5,130 bases of DNA. It comes from Candidatus Harrisonbacteria bacterium RIFOXYD1_FULL_40_9. GTDB lineage: Bacteria > Patescibacteriota > Minisyncoccia > UBA6257 > XYD1-FULL-40-9. A program made the translations under genes and the position numbers. The notes beneath the pieces are model-generated. The model ran no database searches. It had not been told where the DNA came from and saw only the letters and a program-made list of their open reading frames with translations. Below are positions 1 to 4,343 of this stretch, piece by piece (position 1 is the first letter of the stretch; each line of letters begins with the position of its first letter). The DNA lies in the NCBI GenBank assembly GCA_001818015.1, contig MHJO01000008.1:11217-16346 (forward strand), written 5' to 3'.

Positions 1-1062
1 GGTATAGGGTGTATTTCATATCCCGAGGCCGTAGGGCGCCTATTAGAGTCGTATAAAGCGATTGCTATTGCGGGTGCACATGGCAAGAGTACTACAACAG
101 CTCTTATGAGCTTAATTCTCGTAGAAGGAGGTCTCGACCCTACTGTTATTGTAGGTACGAGGCTTAAAGAATTTAATGATTCAAATTATCGCCTAGGGAA
201 AAGCAATTACTTTGTTGTCGAGGCGGATGAATGGCGCGCGGCATTTTTAAATTATCATCCGTGGGCGCTTCTTATTACAAGCATCGATCGCGAGCACCTC
301 GATTTCTATAAAAATTTCGGTACAATCAAAAAGACATATCTCACGTTTATTTCTGGTATGAAAGACGAAGGAATTCTCGTGCTTAATGCCGATGATAAAG
401 GAATAATAAGTATTAAAGAAAAAATAGAAGCAATTGCCGAGAAAAAAAGCCTCAAAGTATTGTGGTATTCATCTAAGGACACGATTGCCTCGATAATTAA
501 AGAAAATATTCAGATTCCGGGTGACCATAATATTTCAAATGCAATAGGAGCGTTTACGCTTGCGACTCATGTTGATGTGTCGCAAAAGAATATTATACGC
601 GCACTCGCCTCATTTAAAGGCACATGGAGGCGTTTTGAATATAAAGGAATATTGAACGGCGCACGAGTTTTTGATGATTATGCACATCATCCTCGTGAGA
701 TACAAGCAACGCTTCAGGGAGCAAAAACACTTGTTAAAAATAATGGAAAAGTGTGGTGTGTATTCCAACCTCATCAGCGCGAAAGACTCGCTCTTCTCTT
801 CAGGGATTTCGTTAAATCATTTAAAGATGCAGATAATGTTGTATTTCTTCCTATCTATGAAGTCGTAGGGCGCGAAGAAAAGGACACCACAATGAACACA
901 GAAAGACTTTATAATGAGGTAAAGAAAAAGCAATCAGTATATTATGTATCGGATCCTCGTGATTTAAAAGGATTTTTAAAGGATAAAGTAAAAGAAAATG
1001 ACATTCTTATTATGATGGGTGCTGGAGATGTGGCGAAGTATACGGAAGAGTTAGTGAGATGA
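1..1062 (+). CDS. murC: UDP-N-acetylmuramate--L-alanine ligase (MurC), 5'-truncated by window edge
   Basis: MurC is a cytoplasmic ligase that uses ATP to add L-alanine to UDP-MurNAc, the first peptide step of peptidoglycan synthesis. The reading frame is open from base 1, so 353 residues are visible and the N-terminal Rossmann part (roughly 80-100 residues judging from usual MurC length) lies outside. Visible in order (fragment numbering): P-loop AGAHGKSTTT at 24-33; Mg/ATP-region EADEW at 74-78; a DREHLDFY segment at 96-103, like the IxxDHxDxY region of Mur ligases; GDHNISNA at 174-181; and the C-terminal domain with RRFE, DDYAHHP (225-231), FQPHQRER (255-262) and a terminal GAGD. DDYAHHP and FQPH fit MurC best; the related Mpl ligase is the main alternative. 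The ATG at 106 is internal, because the P-loop lies before it. The gene stops with TGA at 1060-1062, which shows that UGA is a stop here. The promoter is not in the window. Confidence 0.95.
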   Translation, partial: GIGCISYPEAVGRLLESYKAIAIAGAHGKSTTTALMSLILVEGGLDPTVIVGTRLKEFNDSNYRLGKSNYFVVEADEWRAAFLNYHPWALLITSIDREHLDFYKNFGTIKKTYLTFISGMKDEGILVLNADDKGIISIKEKIEAIAEKKSLKVLWYSSKDTIASIIKENIQIPGDHNISNAIGAFTLATHVDVSQKNIIRALASFKGTWRRFEYKGILNGARVFDDYAHHPREIQATLQGAKTLVKNNGKVWCVFQPHQRERLALLFRDFVKSFKDADNVVFLPIYEVVGREEKDTTMNTERLYNEVKKKQSVYYVSDPRDLKGFLKDKVKENDILIMMGAGDVAKYTEELVR

Positions 1063-1142
1063 CGAGGAATATGGAATGTAGAATGTGGAATATGGAGACG
1101 GCCGTTTCCATATTCGATATTCCAAATTCTATATTCCTCGTC
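1061..1142. repeat. 82-bp palindrome built of heptamer repeats
   Basis: This is an inverted repeat with 41-nt arms centred on the palindrome ACGGCCGT (1098-1105). By eye the arms give 35 Watson-Crick pairs, 3 G-T pairs and 3 mismatches. Each arm is itself a tandem of 7-mers: on the + strand GAATATG, GAATGTA, GAATGTG, GAATATG at 1067-1094, with the matching inverted set at 1108-1136. The outer ends are GACGAG...CTCGTC. The left end starts inside the murC TGA. No T-run follows, so it is not a standard intrinsic terminator. It resembles a dispersed palindromic (REP or MITE-like) element; whether it recurs in the genome cannot be seen here. Confidence 0.8.
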
Positions 1143-1147
1143 TCCTC

Positions 1148-1175
1148 TTGACTTTTCTCCACTTTCGTGTACTAT
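1148..1175 (+). promoter_or_regulatory. Sigma70-type promoter of the structured RNA
   Basis: The -35 is TTGACT (1148-1153), followed by a 16-nt spacer and the -10 TACTAT (1170-1175). The expected transcription start is near 1181-1183. Five of six -35 bases and four of six -10 bases match consensus. It lies 5 nt after the heptamer palindrome. No coding region follows on this strand before the terminator, which supports a non-coding transcript. Confidence 0.65.
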
Positions 1176-1184
1176 TACGAAAGT
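1161..1184. promoter_or_regulatory. Perfect inverted repeat around the -10 (operator candidate)
   Basis: ACTTTCGT (1161-1168) and ACGAAAGT (1177-1184) form a perfect 8+8 inverted repeat with an 8-nt spacer that contains most of the -10 box. Such a position suits a repressor operator. Alternatively it could be a small hairpin if transcription began further upstream. ACGAAAGT occurs again at 1215-1222 inside the RNA. There is no regulator gene nearby. Confidence 0.4.
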
Positions 1185-1545
1185 TCATTTTTAGAGCCGA
1201 AAAACGATGGGAGGACGAAAGTGGGGGTGCCCCAAAAAGCGACCTCGGCGATGTCCTCTCATCACCCTTTAGTGGCTTAAGAAGAACAATCGTTCTTCTT
1301 AAGCCACTTCCCCATACGTGAGATGGACGAGTGTTCGAGTGATGCCCAAGGCATCGTTGAGCGGAATGTCCATCTCGCCCCTCTTGGATCGAGAGAACGA
1401 CCGGGTCTGTGTTCTTAATGCACGATACCTAAACTGTTCCCTCGATCCTCTTAAATGGAAGTGAAGACGATTGCCGGTGTGTGAAAACGTGTATGGGCAT
1501 GTCTTCGCTTCCACTCCGTGGTCTTCGGATCACGGAGTTTTTTTA
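1182..1545 (+). ncRNA. Unidentified highly structured RNA of about 365 nt
   Basis: There is no credible protein here, but almost the whole stretch folds into consecutive helices. Helix A: 1206-1216 with 1253-1263 (11 bp), capped inside by GGGG/CCCC (1223-1226/1230-1233). Helix B: 1271-1287 with 1292-1308 (17 perfect bp, loop AATC). Helix C: 1318-1328 with 1368-1378 (11 bp), enclosing an apical stem at 1341-1346/1350-1355. Helix D: 1386-1398 with 1436-1448 (13 positions, one A-C mismatch). Helix E: 1456-1469 with 1500-1513 (14 bp), continued by 1472-1475/1496-1499 and a GU-rich tip. The terminator hairpin F follows. GCCGA (1196-1200) can also pair with TCGGC (1245-1249), making a 5' pseudoknot with helix A. 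Base composition is visibly richer in G+C than the flanking genes. I see no tmRNA ends, RNase P core motifs or SRP tetraloop domain. The function is unknown. The start is inferred from the promoter and the end from the T-run. Confidence 0.7.
1513..1544 (+). terminator. Intrinsic terminator of the structured RNA
   Basis: ACTCCGTGGTC (1513-1523) pairs with GATCACGGAGT (1528-1538) over 11 bp, including one G-U pair. The loop is UUCG, and seven T residues follow (1538-1544). On the minus strand the hairpin is not followed by a T-run, so it terminates only + strand transcripts. This fixes the orientation of the RNA. Confidence 0.9.
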
Positions 1546-1546
1546 T

Positions 1547-2323
1547 TTATAGAGTAGGTACGAGATACCCTACTCTCTCGAGCCAGTATTCGTACTCCCA
1601 TTCCCAAAGGCGCTTTGCTCCTAAAAATGCTTCGAAGTCTTTTTTCCATTCCGGAAATTCTTGAAGCTCTATTTCTCCTTGAAGCTCTGACCATTCATGA
1701 TTATTGCAAAGCGGAAATGCGCGATTATTCATGTCTCGAGCGGGTCTTATTTTTTCTCGTCCACCTTTTGGTCTTAACTTTGCTCCACAAGAAAAACATA
1801 TTTTGGTTTGATCAATGCGCATAATCCACCTCGTTTCGAGGGTAGGTATTCGCTTGAGCCATGCTTCCATATATGCCGCAGTTTGCAAATTATAATCTCT
1901 ATAAATTGATTGCGATGTTTTAAAATCAAGTACTCCAAATTTCCCATTAATTGTTGCAAGTGCATCTGTTGTTCCGGAATAGCGATGCTCGGGGTGGGTA
2001 ATCCTCTGCTCTATGTGCTCCGGCCTTACCTCGATCGCTTGTTCTTCTATGAATTGCCTAAATGCCTCCATTGCGGGGCGAATAGACGAATCTATATCAA
2101 TTGATTTTCCGGTCAATATTTTTTCTGCGGCTTCGTGTATTCGTGTGCCTTCATCTGCAGAAAGCTTTATAATATTCTCTCCGTCCCCTTTTACTTCGGC
2201 ATAAAATTTATAAAGTGCAGGTTTTGATTTAATTTCAACAATTTTAGTGACACGTGGATACCATACTCCATTTATTTCATATCCACATGTTTCTTTAAAT
2301 TCCTGTCCATTCGAGAAAAACAT
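1547..2323 (-). CDS. PD-(D/E)XK superfamily nuclease, RecB/AddB-like
   Basis: The 258-aa protein has the RecB-type nuclease core: H63 in RIHE, D120 in SGTTD, D133-F-K135 in VLDFKT, and Q147-x-x-x-Y151 in QTAAY. These are the metal-binding and catalytic motifs of PD-(D/E)XK exonucleases such as the AddB, RecB and Cas4 groups. It probably cuts DNA in repair or recombination; no helicase or cas gene is visible beside it. After the QTAAY helix there is CFSCG...LCNNHE, giving C176, C179, C206 and H209, a likely zinc site rather than the 4Fe-4S cysteines of AddB/Cas4. The ATG at 2323 lies six bases after a TATAAT -10, so the mRNA is probably leaderless; GAGGAG directly abuts the ATG, too close to act as a Shine-Dalgarno. 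The gene converges on the structured RNA, its stop lying 2 nt past the RNA's T-run. Confidence 0.85.
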   Translation of the reverse strand: MFFSNGQEFKETCGYEINGVWYPRVTKIVEIKSKPALYKFYAEVKGDGENIIKLSADEGTRIHEAAEKILTGKSIDIDSSIRPAMEAFRQFIEEQAIEVRPEHIEQRITHPEHRYSGTTDALATINGKFGVLDFKTSQSIYRDYNLQTAAYMEAWLKRIPTLETRWIMRIDQTKICFSCGAKLRPKGGREKIRPARDMNNRAFPLCNNHEWSELQGEIELQEFPEWKKDFEAFLGAKRLWEWEYEYWLERVGYLVPTL

Positions 2324-2329
2324 CTCCTC

Positions 2330-2358
2330 ATTATATACGCTCTTCTATTTCTCGTCAC
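2330..2358 (-). promoter_or_regulatory. Promoter of the nuclease gene (leaderless)
   Basis: Read on the minus strand, the -35 GTGACG (2358-2353) is followed by a 17-nt spacer and a perfect -10 TATAAT (2335-2330). A start 7 nt after the -10 would be position 2323, the A of the ATG. Confidence 0.65.
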
Positions 2359-2368
2359 TGCATTGCCT

Positions 2369-2404
2369 AAATAAAATACAACCCTGTGCTAGATACGGCA
2401 CAGG
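2369..2404 (-). terminator. Probable terminator after the zinc-ribbon gene
   Basis: CCTGTGC and GCACAGG (2383-2389 and 2398-2404) form a 7-bp stem with an 8-nt loop. On the minus strand a T-rich but interrupted tract follows (down to about 2369). It lies 11 nt after the stop codon of the 71-aa gene. The broken T-run makes it a moderate terminator at best. Confidence 0.5.
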
Positions 2405-2415
2405 ATTAATTGACT

Positions 2416-2631
2416 CTAGCGATTCTTGTGGTCCCACGCCCCTCCGGGGGCACCAGCTTGACCGCTGTAGTGGGACGGATCTCTGTAAGTATATTTTGGT
2501 AGTAATTCTTTCGGGTTTTTAATAGCCGAAAGATGCATATCATTGCAAGAGATACAAAACGCAGCCTTTCCTACAAACACAGTTGCTTTCTCTTTTTTGC
2601 ACGTCATACACATCTGTTTCTTTTGTGACAT
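2416..2631 (-). CDS. Small zinc-ribbon protein, 71 aa, function unknown
   Basis: The protein is 71 residues with CMTC (C8, C11) and CISC (C26, C29), a CxxC-14-CxxC zinc-ribbon pattern typical of small nucleic-acid or protein-binding modules. The rest is hydrophilic, and the C-terminus is rich in Gly, Ala and His (SGQAGAPGGAWDH). There is no signal peptide or membrane segment, so it is probably cytoplasmic. I chose the ATG at 2631 over the in-frame ATG at 2667 because a good promoter lies between them (start near 2651) and because GGGGG (2643-2639) sits 7 nt before this ATG as a weak ribosome-binding site. I do not recognise the family. The DNA coding the C-terminus is unusually GC-rich and can fold as a three-way junction. 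Confidence 0.75.
   Translation of the reverse strand: MSQKKQMCMTCKKEKATVFVGKAAFCISCNDMHLSAIKNPKELLPKYTYRDPSHYSGQAGAPGGAWDHKNR
2431..2476 (-). other. GC-rich three-way-junction fold inside the zinc-ribbon gene
   Basis: In the mRNA, an outer stem GUCCCAC/GUGGGAC (2476-2470 with 2437-2431, 7 bp) encloses two hairpins. One is CAGC/GCUG with loop GGUCAA (2467-2454); the other is GCCCC/GGGGC with loop CGGA (2451-2438). Only 2 nt separate the elements, and none separate the last hairpin from the outer stem. Of 46 bases, 33 are G or C, far above the surroundings. The segment is also in-frame coding sequence ending 12 nt before the stop codon. It may be a regulatory mRNA structure or a coincidence of Gly/Ala/Pro codons. 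Confidence 0.4.
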
Positions 2632-2657
2632 TGTTTTTCCCCCAAAGTGCTTATCAT

Positions 2658-2686
2658 AACATAGCATAATAACCCAATAAAGTCAA
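2658..2686 (-). promoter_or_regulatory. Promoter of the zinc-ribbon gene
   Basis: On the minus strand, -35 TTGACT (2686-2681), a 17-nt spacer and -10 TATGTT (2663-2658). The predicted start near 2651 gives a leader of about 20 nt. The -35 directly abuts the stop codon of the 51-aa gene upstream. Confidence 0.65.
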
Positions 2687-2842
2687 TTATTCGTTGTTGC
2701 ACTTTTTGATAATAATAGGTGCATGTTCTGCCTCGATTCCAGTAATGAGCCCTAGTCCAAACGAAAGTGTAATGAGAATAAAAAAAGAAAATCCCCAAAT
2801 AAAGATTTTCTTTTTACTCCCCAACACTGCCTCGCTATTCAT
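2687..2842 (-). CDS. Single-span membrane protein, 51 aa, function unknown
   Basis: This short frame reads MNSEAVLGSKKKIFIWGFSF at its start and continues with a hydrophobic stretch to about residue 34, then GIEAEHAPIIIKKCNNE to the stop. The layout is a short N-terminus with three lysines (10-12), one transmembrane helix at roughly residues 13-34, and a short hydrophilic tail. By the positive-inside rule the tail would face outward. There is no signal-peptidase motif I would trust. The ATG (2842) lies 3 nt after the exonuclease stop codon, so it is probably translated from the same mRNA by coupling; no Shine-Dalgarno is present. The coherent Lys-then-hydrophobic design and the tight spacing argue that it is real, but the family and function are unknown. 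Confidence 0.6.
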   Translation of the reverse strand: MNSEAVLGSKKKIFIWGFSFFILITLSFGLGLITGIEAEHAPIIIKKCNNE

Positions 2843-2845
2843 GTA

Positions 2846-3544
2846 TTAAATGTTCAAATACTTATTCCATTTATCGTAGAGCATTGATGTTGACTTGATA
2901 TCCTTCAAGTTATAACGAGCGATATCAAAAATCTTTCCTTCTTTAAATAATCTTCCTACATCATTCCCTGTCACGCCTCCGTCTTTCGGACTTGGAATAC
3001 CGAATGCTGTTGTCCAAAAATGAAGCGATGAACGAGTACGTGAAGCGCCATAGAAACTAAGCTGATCAAAAAGATCTATATGCTTTGCGGAAAACGGCTG
3101 TGAAAAAAGATAGCGATTTGCAAGTAAATTTTTTGAAGGACGAATGCCCAATATCGCTGAGCGAATCATAAGAAACGGAGCATCAAATGCGCGCCCATTA
3201 AATGTCACAAATGTTGTATAGTTTTGGGCAAGTTTCCAAAAATGAGTAAGAATTTGTGCTTCGCTTCCCGATACAAGTTTTACTCCAGACTCGAGTTCGT
3301 GGGGAACGAGAGCATCACTATTTTCAATCAATACAACTCCCGTGTCCGTGCCATATTCAAGGGTTCCAATTGTTATAACTCTGCCCGTAAGAGGAGAAAG
3401 TCCGAGGCGTTCTTTGGCTTCATCGAGCCCCTCCTCCTTTTCTGAGTGTTTTTTGATATGCTCTTTTGAAAGTTCATCGAGTGTATCAAAATCCATCCCC
3501 ACTGTTTCAATATCGAATATTAATGTCTTAGAATTTGACTCCAT
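2846..3544 (-). CDS. DEDDy-type 3'-5' exonuclease (PolB-exonuclease-like / RNase H fold)
   Basis: The 232-aa protein carries the motifs of proofreading-type 3'-5' exonucleases. Exo I is FDIET (D11, E13), Exo II is FNGRAFDAPF (N116, D121), the strand HIDLFD (D157) follows, and Exo III is YNLKD (Y211, D215), which marks the DEDDy subtype using two metal ions. It lacks a polymerase domain and matches stand-alone exonucleases related to the PolB exonuclease domain. The substrate (DNA or RNA ends) cannot be told from sequence. It is divergent from rpmA and likely co-transcribed with the 51-aa gene. Its TATAAT -10 ends 11 nt before the ATG, so the leader would be only about 5 nt and no Shine-Dalgarno is present. 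Confidence 0.85.
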   Translation of the reverse strand: MESNSKTLIFDIETVGMDFDTLDELSKEHIKKHSEKEEGLDEAKERLGLSPLTGRVITIGTLEYGTDTGVVLIENSDALVPHELESGVKLVSGSEAQILTHFWKLAQNYTTFVTFNGRAFDAPFLMIRSAILGIRPSKNLLANRYLFSQPFSAKHIDLFDQLSFYGASRTRSSLHFWTTAFGIPSPKDGGVTGNDVGRLFKEGKIFDIARYNLKDIKSTSMLYDKWNKYLNI

Positions 3545-3563
3545 AGATGTTTATCATTATACT
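3535..3563 (+). promoter_or_regulatory. Promoter of rpmA
   Basis: The -35 TTGACT (3535-3540), a 17-nt spacer and the -10 TATACT (3558-3563) form a near-consensus sigma70 promoter. Its start near 3570 gives a leader of about 23 nt with no purine-rich ribosome-binding site. The -35 lies inside the start of the divergent exonuclease gene. Confidence 0.75.
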
Positions 3564-3583
3564 GTACAAATATTGTAACGCAA
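3556..3583 (-). promoter_or_regulatory. Promoter of the exonuclease gene
   Basis: On the minus strand, a weak -35 TTGCGT (3583-3578), a 16-nt spacer and a perfect -10 TATAAT (3561-3556). The -10 shares bases 3558-3561 with the rpmA -10, so RNA polymerase cannot occupy both at once. Confidence 0.6.
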
Positions 3584-3592
3584 TAAACCACT

Positions 3593-3883
3593 ATGGCACA
3601 TACTAAATCCGGAGGCTCTACGAAGTTAGGCAGGGACTCCGCGTCACAAAGACTTGGGCTTAAGGTGAACCACGGCGAGGTCGTCGGAAAGGGTGAAATC
3701 ATTGTTCGTCAAAGAGGAACCCGATTTATTCCTGGACTTAATACAAAGCAAGGAAGCGACGACACAATTTATGCTCATATAGATGGCGTGGTAAAGATCA
3801 CAAACACCAAAAAGCTCTCATTTAATAGATCGTTTCGATACGCAAAAATCATAAACGTAGTTATCAAAGAAAAATCCCGATAG
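3593..3883 (+). CDS. rpmA: 50S ribosomal protein L27 (bL27)
   Basis: bL27 is a bacterial large-subunit protein whose N-terminal tail reaches the peptidyl-transferase centre and contacts the tRNA CCA ends. The start [16 protein letters not shown] and the segment [15 protein letters not shown] (about residues 41-55) are family signatures. At 96 aa it is slightly longer than the common ~85 aa, the extra residues being a basic C-terminal tail. There is no cleavable N-terminal extension of the Firmicutes type. The usual partner rplU is not adjacent in the window. It has its own promoter and ends in a terminator whose stem includes the stop codon. Confidence 0.97.
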   Translation: MAHTKSGGSTKLGRDSASQRLGLKVNHGEVVGKGEIIVRQRGTRFIPGLNTKQGSDDTIYAHIDGVVKITNTKKLSFNRSFRYAKIINVVIKEKSR

Positions 3884-3897
3884 TATCGGGATTTTTC
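3869..3897. terminator. Shared bidirectional terminator of rpmA and rplI
   Basis: TCCCGAT (3875-3881) pairs with ATCGGGA (3885-3891) around loop AGT. Flanking A and T tracts extend the stem to 13 bp (3869-3897) and supply a U-run on either strand. It lies over the rpmA stop codon and directly after the rplI stop codon, so it can end both convergent transcripts. Confidence 0.9.
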
Positions 3898-3899
3898 TT

Positions 3900-4334
3900 T
3901 TACTCGCCTTTTACCACTATTTTAGCCGTTGTCTTTAGATTCTTCACGAATAATACTGGTATCTCATATTCTCCAAGGGTTTTTATTGGAGACTTAAGCT
4001 CTATATGTGCATAAAGATATCCTGCTTCTTTGAGTCTTTCTTCTATGTCTTTTGATTGAATCGAGCCAAAGATTGTTCCATTATTATGCTTCGCATGGAA
4101 CACAAACTTTTCGTTCAAAAGTTGCTGGATCTGTTCTCTTGATTTCTTAATAAGTGCTTCTTCTTCGGCATTCCACTGCTTTTTCTTTCTTTCTATGCTT
4201 TGTAGTGAAGACTCTGTTGCGGGTATCGCGAGTTTGCGAGGGAATAGAAAGTTCTTTGCATAGCCATCGCTTACTGTTTTCACATCAAATTTCTTTCCGA
4301 TGTTTTTTACGTCCTGCTCTAAAATAATTCGCAT
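3900..4334 (-). CDS. rplI: 50S ribosomal protein L9 (bL9)
   Basis: bL9 is a two-domain large-subunit protein that binds 23S rRNA near the L1 stalk base and extends out on a long helix, affecting frame maintenance and ribosome quality. The 144-aa product is full length (family about 145-150). It has an N-terminal rRNA-binding domain with DGYAKNFLFPRKLAIPAT (about 23-40), a charged connecting helix (about 45-77) and a C-terminal domain with GTIFGSIQSKDI (about 85-96). Some Patescibacteria lineages are reported to lack bL9, so an intact copy is mildly informative for placement. It follows the S41 protease gene by 10 nt. It may be read from that operon and also from its own promoter overlapping the protease stop codon. 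Confidence 0.97.
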   Translation of the reverse strand: MRIILEQDVKNIGKKFDVKTVSDGYAKNFLFPRKLAIPATESSLQSIERKKKQWNAEEEALIKKSREQIQQLLNEKFVFHAKHNNGTIFGSIQSKDIEERLKEAGYLYAHIELKSPIKTLGEYEIPVLFVKNLKTTAKIVVKGE

Positions 4335-4343
4335 ATCGCGAAT

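Noticed and set aside
1060..1062. Alternative genetic code with UGA as glycine
   Set aside because: MurC ends naturally at this TGA, right after its normal C-terminal region, and no other gene has in-frame TGA.
1061..1142. Palindrome as the intrinsic terminator of murC
   Set aside because: The stem is long, but no T-run follows on the + strand.
1085..1321. 78-aa open frame on the + strand
   Set aside because: It runs through the heptamer palindrome, the RNA promoter and helices A-B. The protein has no domain-like pattern; the bases are better explained by RNA structure.
1299..1514. 71-aa open frame on the - strand
   Set aside because: It lies antisense to helices C-E of the RNA, has no recognisable motif, and no promoter or ribosome-binding site was seen.
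1182..1545. Identification of the RNA as tmRNA, RNase P RNA, SRP RNA or 6S RNA
   Set aside because: There is no tRNA-like ends or T-arm for tmRNA, no conserved P4 core segments for RNase P, no GGAA-type SRP domain, and a chain of separate hairpins rather than the single long bulged rod of 6S RNA. A minus-strand stretch near 1400 vaguely like an RNase P motif lies on the strand opposite the terminator.
2632..2667. Upstream ATG (2667) as start of the zinc-ribbon gene
   Set aside because: The predicted transcription start near 2651 lies downstream of it, and the ATG at 2631 has a spaced G-rich site.
2604..2798. 64-aa open frame on the - strand
   Set aside because: It overlaps the 51-aa membrane protein and the zinc-ribbon gene in another frame and contains the promoter of the latter.
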